A DNA stretch of 64,000 bases from Puccinia triticina (lineage: Eukaryota > Basidiomycota > Pucciniomycetes > Pucciniales > Pucciniaceae), in assembly GCF_026914185.1 (NCBI RefSeq), contig NC_070562.1, forward strand, positions 1 to 64,000, in the 5' to 3' direction. Under the pieces are notes generated by a model, which saw nothing but the letters and a program-made list of their open reading frames with translations, was not told the DNA's origin and did no database searches. How positions within the stretch are numbered: the first letter of the stretch is position 1; each line of letters opens with the position of its first letter. The position numbers and the translations under genes are program-made. Shown one piece after another: positions 22,859 to 33,032 of this stretch.

Positions 22859-23432
22859 AAGATGCCGTTTGAAGTAGCCGGGTCGGTTGCCGAGGTGTTG
22901 GTTTCAAAAAACTTTTCGTTATGAGTGATCCCTCTGACCATGTTGTTCACTGCCGCCGACCAAAGAGGGAAATTGCTGCCATCCAGCGATAGTTGAGGAT
23001 CGACCGACTTTCCGAGTTGCTGCCATTGGAGTTGATTGGCGGCCAGAGCATTCGAAGCAGTTGCAGCTGTCTGGTTGGATGCCGTGAGATTTTGAATGAG
23101 AAGAGTCTTGAGGAGGTTGTGGTCAATACCGCCTAGGCCAGATTTATCAAGTTCGCGGGCCAGAATGGTGTCAAGCGACTCAGGAGGCAGGGATTCATCG
23201 GATCCGGGCTGAACTGTAGGCGAAGTTTGATTTGGTGGGGGTTGGTTGGTAGAGGATGACGGAAAAGGAATTTGAGACTGGTCGTGCAACATGTTGTCAG
23301 AGGATAAGGAGGAATCGGCGGATAGGAAGGGGTTAGAGTCAAAGGACTCTTCCGGGGTTGACGGGGTGGGGTTACTCTGGCTGTGAAATCAGGAGTAACA
23401 AGGTCTGGCCGATCTGACCGTGTATTAACCAT
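22859..23432 (-). pseudogene. Copia gag, N-terminal part
   Basis: The frame starting with ATG at 23432 runs into a second frame near 23360 in a C-rich stretch, which indicates a 1-nt indel in the first 25 codons. The second frame stays open down to the CACTA insertion at 22858. The segment is Pro/Ser/Thr-rich, then helical with an L-W-S-A-A motif, as in the UBN2-type gag of Copia elements. The frame is cut by the CACTA element, and its last codons before the stop are element-encoded. Confidence 0.85.
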
Positions 23433-23590
23433 AAATCTTGAAAGTATCTGTTAATCACAGAAGGATGATATGTCGGAGATGATTCTCGGGGATGTTTTAG
23501 CTTCACGGAAGGATGAAGATATAACGATATAAGCTCCACAGAAGGATGGAGATACTTTTAATGAAGAGAGTTGACACCCCACTGGTCACA

Positions 23591-23606
23591 GCGCGGGCTC
23601 ATAACC
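23591..23606 (-). promoter_or_regulatory. Copia primer-binding site (half initiator tRNA-Met)
   Basis: The 16 bases next to the 5' LTR read GCGCGGGCTCATAACC on the plus strand. This is the anticodon stem-loop of an initiator tRNA-Met (CAT anticodon), not a tRNA 3' end. Priming by the 5' half of cleaved initiator tRNA is the known mechanism of Drosophila copia. Confidence 0.75.
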
Positions 23607-23830
23607 TGTAAAACTGTGTATCCTAAAACTAGAATGAGATGAAAACTCCCCCAAGGGAAAAATGTATTTCGAGAGAGAGAGCGAGTATTTGTATGGTTTG
23701 TAAGTACATAGTTTGGTTGATGAGAAACTAAGAACATAACAAGCTATGTATATAGAAAATATGTAAACAAAGTGACATGAGAAAATGTAAAAATATAAAA
23801 ATAGAAATAAACACATATTTTGATATAACA
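23607..23830 (-). repeat. Copia 5' LTR
   Basis: 224 bp, same length as the 3' LTR, starting TGTAAAACTG and ending GATATAACA on the plus strand. Confidence 0.97.
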
Positions 23831-23835
23831 CCCTC

Positions 23836-24750
23836 GAACAACCACCGATATTAACCCACTTTCAGGGAGATGGGAAGTGTCCCAGCCTTCAGGGTGGACG
23901 ACCAATTGGTTGGCCTTCGTTTTGTCACATACGAACCGCAGACGATTGATTGCAAGCTCCACTGGACAACACGTGTGGCCATCCAGGCAACCAATCCAAT
24001 TGCCTTCTGTTAAGCCCGTTGATTTCCAAGGTCCTCCACATCTGGTTGCCGTCAAGAACCCTATCGTTTGTACGTGGCTCTTCAGATCTTCACTTACTGC
24101 AGACTCTATTGCGGGAAGATTTCCAGAAAGTCTTTGATTTCTCTGATGAAATCCCTGAACCTGTCCCAGAACCAAGCCAGCACGCACACGATACAGCTAT
24201 AATGATAACTTATCGGCGCCGTCGTCTAGCGATCACAATAGCAACATCCCTGAATCGGACCAAAAATTTTCATGTCCAGGACCCTGTCTCCAGCCAAGTC
24301 AGGAAAATTCACCTCCGCTGACTGCGGTGCCCCACTCGCCCTGCAGCCTCAAACGTTCTCCCACAAGAGTAAATAGATCAGCCAAGGGAAGAAGATCGAC
24401 ACCCCAATTGATGGACTCGTGCCCAGTTAAAGGCCATCAGGCCGAATGCGCTTTTCTCGGGAACCTTTGTCTTTGATCGTGTATTCATACGCCGACAAAC
24501 CACTTCAATTATTGGCCCACCATCCTCGATGCACCTCCCTTGTCCGCTTAGATCTTCGAAGGTTGCCCCATGCCGAAAGGATGTTTCATGGTCTCGCTAC
24601 CTACCATCCTGATCACTCAAGGCTTCAAAGGCCTCATCTCGCTACATAAGTTCGATTTATATCAATCGAAAAACAAACAGATTTTGCTTCCTTGTATCTA
24701 TATTCGGCTTTCTTTTACTTATGTTTTGCCTGCTTTTATGATGCCAAACA
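23836..24750. pseudogene. Coding-like remnants right of the Copia insertion
   Basis: A minus-strand open frame runs from 24187 to the Copia border. On the plus strand, 24170-24475 reads openly for about 100 codons (Ser/Pro-rich, with several Cys) without a start, while neighbouring frames carry an acidic Pro-Glu-Pro stretch near 24140. The pieces look like an old multi-frame gene rather than noise. I cannot name a family or fit exons to them. The Copia insertion could have removed its other end. Confidence 0.3.
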
Positions 24751-25191
24751 AAAATAAAAAATAAACAGTTGAGTCTCAGTATTCTTTGAGTACAGCGAGC
24801 AATAAGCGAGTGTTAATTATAATGAGTGGCAGACAAAGGAAGCAGGCGGATGAAAAATTAACTGAAAGTGGGCACGGAGTTGGTGATGTCCGGGGTAAAA
24901 CATTGCCGAAATGCTGAAATAGCTGGACCTCCTGCCCATGGTTTGAGGCAAAGATATTGCCAGTTGAGTGTACACATATTTATGTAACTCGCAAATAAAT
25001 GTATTTTTTTCATTTCCCACCTCAAAGCGCTCGAGTTGCGCCTTCGACGCTCTTCGAGGGCGTCGCGCCCAGCGGCCAGGAGGACCTATGGTCGGGGCTT
25101 GTTTAAGGTCGCACGGTGCACCACCCCCTTCGCAGAACGCACACTGATTCCTCTGGATACCTTCGCTTAAATTAGAACCGAAGCAATCATT
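24751..25191. other. Upstream region of the SNF2 gene
   Basis: About 440 bp without coding potential. It holds the promoter of the plus-strand remodeller gene. A GC-rich palindromic patch (CGACGCTCTTCGAGGGCGTCG) with its core near 25045-25068 is the only structured piece. Confidence 0.4.
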
Positions 25192-28100
25192 ATGAGCTCA
25201 AAGCGACCGTTCGAAGACTTGAGTGATAGCGACACTAGCAATACCGGCCGCGTCGATGATGAGTCTGCCAATGGTCCGGTTGCAAAGCGTTTAAGGAGCC
25301 GTAACAAACCCGTGGTGGCTCAGAAGCCAAAGTCGACTGCTCGCCCGAAGCCAAGAAAGACTCGAAAGCCTGCTCACAATCCCGAATGGCAGGCCCAACA
25401 GGACGCGTTTCAATCGTCGTATCAGGCCTCCATCGTTTCGTTTCGAGCGCGTCAACGACGATATCTCAGTACGCATCGTGACCTGTTCATATCACTTTTG
25501 CCGCCAGAAAGGCGCAAACACTTTGAGAAGCACATTGAAGACCGACCTACCAACGGTGTTACCCTAGCTGACCGAGAGCCAATCCCTAACGAAGTATCGC
25601 CTTGGAAGCGCGTTCCCCAACCGGAATCAATCAAGGGCGAGTTGAAATCTTATCAAATCACCGGCCTTAGCTTTCTGGTTTATCTCCACTCAAACGGAAT
25701 GAACGGCATCTTGGGCGATGAGATGGGACTCGGAAAGACTCTGCAGACCCTCGCTTTATTGGCTCATCTAAAAGAAGGATCTGCTGAGAGCTCTCAGTTC
25801 CCACATCTAATTATCTGTCCTTTGTCGGTCCTTTCATCTTGGGGCAATGAAATCAAGCGTTGGACCAATCTCTCATTCATCAACTTCCATGGCACTCACG
25901 CTCGCAGGAAGACTCTCAAAGCTAGTTTGATCGGACTTGGTGTTCAAACCCCGGGTGAAGGCTCACCAGAACTGGTCGTGGCTTCTTATGAATCATATCA
26001 AGCCGAGGAATCCTGGTTCAAGCACCGTTCCTGGGGCTACGTGATTTTGGATGAAGGCCACCGGATCAAAAATCACGAAACCCTGATGTCTCAATCCTTA
26101 CAGACTATCAGGTCGACCCACCGTTTGATTTTGACCGGAACACCGGTACAGAATAACCTAATCGAATTATGGTGCTTATTCCATTGGCTTTTACCCGAAG
26201 TTTTCCCTGAACACACGCGTGCAAGGTTCAAGACGGCTTTCGACTTAACCGCTGGTAGTTACGACTCGCAAATGCTAAAATCAAGTCACGCGCTATTGAA
26301 ACTGCTCATGCTCAGGCGTACCAAGGACAGCGTCAAAGGCGAATTATCTGTTCCAGCCCGGGAGGAGATTGACTGTTCGTGTTCTTCTTTCCGTTCAGTC
26401 ACCTGGATATGTTTTGCTAACCTAACCGTTTATTCTGGTCAGTATACATTCCTATGTCCAGTTGTCAAAGATTCTGGACCAAGCGATTGATCATGCGTTG
26501 TGATACCAGCGCCTTAAAGTAAGCTTTTACAATTATCTTCTATGTTAGCGATGTAAAATTGAGTGTCACCTCTCCCCCAACCAAAAAACAGGGATATCTT
26601 TAACGGACCCTCAATCAAAACGGAAAATAATGAGAATCTAGCCGATAGGACCGATGCGGCATTGAAGACAGAAGGAATCCTCCCCCCTGGAACGACTTTG
26701 TCAACTTTTCAACCGGCTGCTAAGCTCTCTCAGCAAATCCAGTATGCTTTGGAAAGTGAGGAAGGCAGTACGAATTCTCAATCTTATAGAAAATTAATGA
26801 ATCTTTTGATGCAATTGAGAAAAGTTTGCAATCAGTGAGTTTTATTTCTATTTGATCTTTGTACCCGCTCTTCATTTTTTAAGCTCCCAGTCACTAATAC
26901 TTCATGTACCAATTTACAGTCCGTATCTGATGCCTAATTCGGAACCCGAGCCCTTCCAAATTGCCGAACATGTTGTCAACGCATCCTCGAAGCTCGTCAT
27001 GCTTGACAAGATGTTAAAATCTGAATTGCCCAAGGGGAAACGGTTCTTGATATTCTCCGGATTTACCTCTATGCTCGACATTTTGGAGGACTTTATGAAC
27101 TTGCGTAGTATAAATTACCTCAGATTGGATGGTTCAACTCCTGTCGCGCGACGGAACCTGGCTATTCGGATTTTCCAACAATCCAAGACAACGGATACCG
27201 TCAGATCACATGGATCTTCTTCCCCACGAGTCGTTCCCATATTCTTGATTTCTACTAAAGCGGGTGGCTTGGGTATCAACCTCACTGCTGCAGACACGGT
27301 CGTCCTCTACGACTCCTCTTGGAACCCTCAAGTCGATATCCAAGCAATAGCCCGAGCTCATCGAATCGGGCAGACCGAGAAAGTTACTGTCTACCGCTTA
27401 ATTTGTGCAGAATCAGTCGAGCAGCAGATGATCGGCCGTTTACGTAAAAAGCTTTATCTTTCGTTGAAGATCTTGGACTCCAAGGGGACTAACTCTGATA
27501 ACACATTGGGAACTAGCGATGAAACAATTGATGAGGAAACCACCATGAAAACTTCGATGTCTACTTCCGAACTTTGTGCAATACTGCGTGGCGGTGCTAG
27601 CTCCTTGCACAAGCATTGGGGACAAGCAAGCGATTCAGACGAAACACTTAAAGTTGATGATGATGAGCGCACTGGATATACCGAATTCTTGAATGCCTCC
27701 TTCGATGAAATCTTGAATAAAGCCAAGGAATTCGCCAAGATCGAGCAAACGAAACTTCAAATAGAAGTCGGCGGTTGTGAACCATCCCATTCCGATGAAG
27801 AAATCGTCAAGAAGATTGAAGAAGAAGAGCTAGGTCTCTTGCGGGGCGCTGAAGTAGTCCGCTGTCGGCTATTCGAAGGCAAGAAATACACGGCAAGCAA
27901 CAAAGACATACTCCATGAATGGGACAACCTGCAATCCAAGCGAGCCTCCAAAGCGACAATCACAATCATCGATGGACACGCGGTCCAAGCCGAGTCGGTT
28001 AACAACGCCCGATGGCAAGCAGTCAAGACGCTCACGAGTGATCCAGTCATACTCGCAAAACTGCAAGATCAAAAGCGGAAAAAGAAGGTCTTTGAACATG

Positions 28101-28546
28101 AGGAAACGTGTATGTGTTGCCATGACCCCGGAAATCTATACCTGTGCGCACAATGTCCCCGAGTTGCCCATTCCAAGTGCATGGGCTACACACCACCTGC
28201 GAACCTGAACTTTATCTGCAGTCAACACAAATGTGTGGGCTGCCAGCGAGGTGCCGCCGAAGCAGGCGGTATGCTATACAGATGTCAGACTTGTCCGGAT
28301 GCGTACTGTGAAGACTGCCTCGCTCTTGATAACTTCTATTCGATGGGCGACACTCTCCCCGAATTCATGATGCTTGGCTATGGACCAGTCTCACAGGCTC
28401 ATTACATTCGATGCATTGAATGTCTGAACCATTTTGAAGCGAATCCGGAAACCAAGGCGATCTGGGAGGCCGAAGAAGAACGCCTCAAGGAACAACTGGC
28501 TTTGAAAAATGATCTTCCATCAATTAGTGTTATCAATGAATTCTGA
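25192..28546 (+). CDS. SNF2-family chromatin-remodelling ATPase with C-terminal zinc fingers
   Basis: Four exons, 25192-26374, 26443-26518, 26592-26834 and 26920-28546, join in frame to 1042 aa. The N-terminus is basic with a KRLRSR-type nuclear signal. The DEXH ATPase lobe (about 155-440) has GDEMGLGKT at about 174 and DEGH at about 286, followed by LTGTPVQNN. The second lobe (about 510-665) has FSGF, STKAGGLGINL and QAIARAHRIGQ. An acidic linker follows. Residues 896-975 carry two Cys/His clusters (CMCCHDPG...C.QC, then CVGCQRG...CQTCPDAYCEDC) resembling paired PHD/extended-PHD fingers that read histone tails. The layout is closest to ISWI/CHD-type remodellers but has no chromodomain or SANT-SLIDE that I can see. 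It is nuclear and presumably slides nucleosomes. The exact subfamily is not settled. Confidence 0.93.
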
Positions 28547-29110
28547 ATAATGGAACTAGTCCATTTTAATCACTTCATCTTTTCTTGTACGCATAATTGT
28601 AGATAATAGTTGGTTATGGTTGTGGCATATTTATAGATGTATGAATCTCCCAGTTATCCCAAATTACTACAATAGAGTGCCTGTATGACTGATAATCAAA
28701 CCTTTTTGACATGTGATTGGGGTACCGAACTGATCCAATTGTCCACAATCAGGACACCAGTGAGTGCATTTGCTCAAACTGCTGAAGTACCTCTTTAAAT
28801 GGCCAGGTTATTGCTCGGCATCAGATGCATTCCAATTTTGACCAGTGCTGTTGTTTAATTCCCCAGCAGTAACACCGACCACAGTACCAAACAGTGCTCT
28901 GAGTAGTAAGAACCCAACAACTTGAATAAGGGTTGGTATCACAAGTATGATTGCTGTCTCGAATTCTAGTTAATCGCTATTCAAATTAGGTGGGTTTGGT
29001 GAGAGGAAGCCCTGTAGCAGAGCATCTATAGTAACCTCCGACGATCAGGATCTAAAGCAAGAATGAAAAAAACAGTGTCCAAGGTGTATTACTACGTATC
29101 ACATGATGTT
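28547..29110. other. Convergent intergenic region
   Basis: About 560 bp between two converging stops (SNF2 gene and phosphomannose isomerase), which must hold both 3' UTRs. No repeat or gene is seen. Confidence 0.5.
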
Positions 29111-30787
29111 TTAGGCCTGGCTAGTAACTTCCACAAACGCCCGATACGACACAAAGCTGGATTGTGTAGCAGAGATTTGGACCGGCATTCCAGCAGCAAT
29201 AAAATAAACTTGACCCTCGTGCTTGGATGTGACTTCTTGACCTTCCACCGAAATTGTTCCGGATCCTTGTGTGACGATCAGGATACTTGGACCATTGATG
29301 GGCGGGTGTTGGTCTTGTTCACCTGAAGATAGCTTAGTCAACAAGACCGAAAATTCCTCGATCGGTGGATCGTACAGCGTGGTATGTTTGCAAGACTTGA
29401 AAAGATCGGGCTTCATCAATTGGGACGCAGAGGGTCCGTAGGAATATGTCAACATGTCCGTCAAAGTCGGCACGTCTCGTAGCTTGGGTGTCAGACCAGC
29501 TCTGACGACATTGTCGGAGGAGGCCATGCACTCGACGATATCTGTCCGTGCACATCGAAAGCAATCATGAGTTAGACAAATCAAGAGTATCCAGGTGGAG
29601 AAGATTGCCCAACGAACCTCCAGTGAGATAAGCGTGAGGTTCGTCGGCTTGGAGAAACGCAGCTTGGCCTGGTTCGAGTCGAACAACATTTAAGACGAAG
29701 GTACAAAAGATGCCGACATCATCAGGAAACTGGTCGTTCAAGCGTAAGATCAATTCTTCGTCCGTTCCGAATGGCTTATCCCGACCGCCTTCTCCCTCGA
29801 GCCTCTTGACTAGTTTTCGGACCTGGTCGGCGACTAACTCGGTTGATGCGTTCATCAACTTTCCAAACAACTCTTTCAAGACAATCTGATGTTTCTTCAC
29901 GCTGGCTTGATCGGAAGAGGTGGAACTAGTTATCGAAGGCTGGGATGCATCGGATGGGATGGTCTCTAAAAACCGGCTGCTAGTTTCCTGGCCGATCACA
30001 GCTGCGAACTCGGGCACTTTCTCGAGGTACTGCGATATTTGATTGAGAGGCCGGAAACCGCAAAATCCAGAAAAGGAGGTGATTGCGATCGCCATTTCAG
30101 GCTGGATGGTCGTTGATAATCACCAAACCATTATGGTGAGCTCGATCAAAGACGAGGGGTAGCAACATTGGATCCGAGATGGAGTGACATACCTTGTGAT
30201 TATCATCCTTGTAGACATCGGGCCGCTCCTTGTGCAGCTTGATAGCCAATTGACGGTCAGGATGGGCTTGGATCGATAGGGCCTTGCCGATGGCTAGGAC
30301 CTTGAAGAGGAAAGGTAGGCGGCTACCATACTGGTTCGAGATTTCTTTGCCGAGTAATTGGACCGGGTCACTCGAAAGATGGTCAGAGAGTAATTTGCCA
30401 TCGATCAATTTTGATGGTAGGGAGGAATGTGTACCCATCCAAAGCTGTTTTTTTGTTTTTTTCCGTTTGCGATTTAATTTAACCGGAGATTGTGCACGAT
30501 GGGTTAGACCAAGCCTCAAGCAGTACAACGTTCAGATCTCGACTCACTTCAGCATATGGTTTGTCTTGATCGTAACAAAAGTTTGGCAAGTGCTTCGAGT
30601 ACTCGGCGACCTTGCTGCCATCCTTCCCCAGCTTACCCCAATCGTACTGGAGAGGCGGGAGGAAGATAGGATCGATCAGTTTCCGGGCATCGGTTGGCCA
30701 AGCACTCCTCAAGCGGTCGAGCTCGTTTTGGAGACTTACAGATTGGACCTGAGGGATGAGCTCGACTATCGGTGCTGGGCCTGCCAT
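29111..30787 (-). CDS. PMI40: Mannose-6-phosphate isomerase
   Basis: Five exons, 30740-30787, 30548-30646, 30193-30444, 29618-30101 and 29111-29541, give 437 aa, the usual fungal length. The enzyme interconverts mannose-6-phosphate and fructose-6-phosphate in the cytosol and feeds GDP-mannose for glycosylation and wall mannan. The type I fold signatures are present: YDWGKLG, YAELWMGTH, and the zinc ligands Gln108 and His110 in SIQAHPD, Glu135 in HKPEM, and His289 in ADEPHAY. They lie within a few residues of their positions in yeast PMI. The C-terminal cupin half (VTQGSGTISVEG) is intact. The first exon is only 16 codons, supported by the family start and by GTAAGT/CTCCAG splice sites. It is divergent from the DUF1749 gene across 171 bp. 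Confidence 0.96.
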
Positions 30788-30958
30788 GGTGCTGTGGGGT
30801 TCGGGCTGGGCTATTCCAGTGGTGCACTGCTCCGCTCACGCTGTGGCTGACATAAATATTACATTTGATGGTGATGACATCATCATCAGATGATGACGTC
30901 ATCACCACTGTATGCACTCTGTCCGCCGGCCCGGCTGAATGGCCAGCTGCCACCGACC
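30788..30958. promoter_or_regulatory. Divergent promoter of PMI and DUF1749 genes
   Basis: Only 171 bp separate the two start codons, so the promoters must overlap. The middle is AT-rich (CATAAATATTACATTTG), beside the 37-bp palindrome at 30870-30906. Confidence 0.6.
30870..30906. promoter_or_regulatory. Palindrome containing a CRE-like TGACGTCA
   Basis: A 37-bp imperfect palindrome starts GGTGATGACATCATC and ends with its inverse, GATGATGACGTCATCACC. The right half contains the canonical bZIP (ATF/CREB) site TGACGTCA at 30894-30901, and the left half a one-base variant, TGACATCA. Placement in a short shared promoter suggests a functional operator, but no expression evidence exists here. Confidence 0.5.
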
Positions 30959-32339
30959 ATGTCATCTGCCAAACTCGATCTTCTCGATCAACTGGCTATC
31001 AACCCAGCAAATTATGGCCTCATCCATCTCGTGCGTGCTGCTACCTCCTCAAGGAGAACAAGAACACCCAAAGTGCTGACTGGTCTTGTCCTTAACTTGG
31101 TCCCAATTCGGTACATCCGCGCACCTTCAGTATGATCAAGAGAACAGATTGACTGCATTCGAGTCGGGTGACTTGGAGGCTCGTTCCACCGTCATCTTCA
31201 TAGGCGGTCTTGGTAAGCACCCGGCCGGCCTCGATCACCGCACTTTTCCCGCTCTTCTCGCGGACCGTACCGTCATACTAATCCACAATCCATCACACCC
31301 GCGTCATGTGGTCTTTCTAGGTGATGGCTTATGTGCAGTCCCATACATAGACTTGCTGGCGGCAGCGCTCGAGGAAGTCAATTTCTCCCTGATCCAAGTC
31401 TTGCTCTCTTCTTCCTACGCCGGATTCGGATTCGGTAGCATTGAAAAAGATGCTCAAGAGATACGCAAATTGCTCAGATATCTCAGAACCATCGGCAAAT
31501 CCCAATTTGTCTTGCTTGGGCATTCGACTGGTGCGCACTAGTCTTGTCGGCCGATTATTATTGGTCGCCTTGATATCTTAATGATTTTGCTAACAAACAG
31601 TTGTGTAAATTTGTATGCGGTTCAAGGGTGTCAGGATATTATCAAGCTTTTCAACACCCAAAATGATTCATCAAATTCCAACTCGCTTGATGGGGTTCTT
31701 GCAATCATCCTCCAAGCTCCCGTCAGTGATCGTGAATACATATTAGACACATTGGGGGAAGAAGCATATCAGAAGTCTATACAAGAGGCCCAGAAGGTTC
31801 ATTGATATCCATTCGACTATATCTCTATCTCTATACATATTCGGGCTCCTGATCCTTTATCTTCACTGATCCTGAGACAGCTTGTCGACGCGGGCCAAAA
31901 CAATGCGGCCGTGCCCTCCGAGTTTTCCGATATGTTCTCGGGCGGACGATGTGCGATATCAGCTTCAAGGTGGCTCAGTTTGGCCAAATCACTACAAGAT
32001 CATCCAGCGGGCGAAGATTTCTTTTCTTCTGATCTGCCCACAGAACTCCTCACTGCCAACTTGGAACCTGTGGCTAAGAATGGAGTGGCAGCAATGGTCT
32101 TGATCAGTGGCAGGGACGAGACGATGCCTAGTAAGGTTGATAAGGAACTTTTACTCAAACGTTTAGTCGAAGGTCTCGCTTCCTCATCCGATCCTGATCA
32201 TGAGCATTTAAAACCAATTGCGGAAAGCTGGAGCGTCATCCTATCTGGTGCTGGACATCAAGCTGAAGAGATCAAACCAGAAATCTGTACTCGGATCGTC
32301 GATTTCATTGGTGCCGCCTTGGCTTGTTTAGAATTGTAA
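30959..32339 (+). CDS. DUF1749 (UPF0613) alpha/beta-hydrolase
   Basis: Exons 30959-31030, 31131-31530, 31627-31796 and 31881-32339 join in frame to 366 aa. Splicing the first exon to 31131 yields the conserved opening GLIHLYDQ...LTAFESG of the family. A direct reading through 31086 has no ATG and hits an upstream stop. The nucleophile elbow is GHSTGCQD (created across the second intron), with a likely acid in SGRDETMP and the His in GAGHQAE. The family comprises cytosolic serine hydrolases of uncertain substrate, sometimes linked to siderophore ester cleavage. An in-frame ATG at 30890 could extend the N-terminus by 23 residues. I chose 30959 because the extension looks non-conserved. Confidence 0.88.
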
Positions 32340-32504
32340 CATAACCTTTTCCTTTCTGCAATCCCTCTTCTCCTCTCCCTCTTCTAATTTGATTGCAACG
32401 GGTCATAGAACTGAAATACACCCAAAAGCCAAAAGACCATCGTTCCCACCTCTCTCTTTCCACCATATTCCGAAATCTATGTTTACGTGATTCAAACGAT
32501 GTAA

Positions 32505-32653
32505 GACCCCGTTTGGAGCCAATATAATTGCGCAATATAATCTGGAATTTTGTGACATCTGATCAAGTTTTGGCGGACCTGATCAGATGTCACATAAGAT
32601 GTCAGGCAAAAAACTCATATATTGCCCGGATTATATTGGCTCCAAATGGGGCC
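32505..32653. mobile_element. PIF/Harbinger-type MITE (149 bp)
   Basis: Ends GACCCCGTTTGGAGCC and GGCTCCAAATGGGGCC, about 35 bp of terminal inverted repeat, and flanking TAA (32502-32504 and 32654-32656). It lies 166 bp after the DUF1749 stop. It shares ends with the element at 39451-39834. Confidence 0.88.
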
Positions 32654-32792
32654 TAAATTTGTACTTCATTCCAGAAATCTATGAACACCTTGTAGTGAGA
32701 TTCTTGGAAGTTGGAAGAGTGCCCATGTTAGTCATCAGTTTCCCTTTCTTCAAGTATAATTTTGCCCTGAACATTGCACATCATGAATATTA

Positions 32793-33030
32793 GGGGGGTT
32801 CACATTAGCCTGATTTCAAAATCAGTCTACAAACCTTGCTAAAAATTTGATGGCTGCTCATGCAGGTCAATGCAAGGATATTCTGAAAAATAAATAGAGT
32901 TCTCAGCAAGACCTCACCTGTAAAGGCCTTGCTGAAGGGAATGCTTATGCAGCATTTTTTTTTAAGTTTATACAGGAAGCGTGCATGAGATTTGTGAAAA
33001 GCAGTTGAAATCAGGCTAACGTGAACCCCC
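32793..33030. mobile_element. Tc1/mariner-like (Stowaway-type) MITE (238 bp)
   Basis: The ends are GGGGGTTCACATTAGCC and its near inverse GGCTAACGTGAACCCCC. They are flanked by TA (32791-32792 and 33031-33032), with about 25 bp of terminal repeat and no coding capacity. Confidence 0.85.
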
Positions 33031-33032
33031 TA

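Larger units (their letters stand above)
12896..23835 (-). mobile_element. Copia-type LTR retrotransposon with two nested DNA elements
   Basis: LTRs of 224 bp lie at 12901-13124 and 23607-23830, flanked by the 5-bp duplication CCCTC (12896-12900 and 23831-23835). The element reads right to left: 5' LTR, primer site, gag with a CCHC knuckle, protease, integrase, reverse transcriptase, RNase H, polypurine tract, 3' LTR. The order integrase before reverse transcriptase defines the Copia (Ty1) type. The LTRs begin TG, end CA, and differ at three transitions, so insertion is recent. Gag is split by a 5402-bp CACTA element and reverse transcriptase by a 247-bp CACTG element. A premature TGA and frame changes in gag add to the damage, so this copy cannot be autonomous. 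Without the nested elements it would be about 5.3 kb, normal for the family. Confidence 0.97.

Noticed and set aside
31086..31130. N-terminal extension of the DUF1749 protein read directly through 31086
   Set aside because: It would start with TTG and has an upstream in-frame stop. Splicing from 31030 to 31131 produces the conserved family N-terminus.
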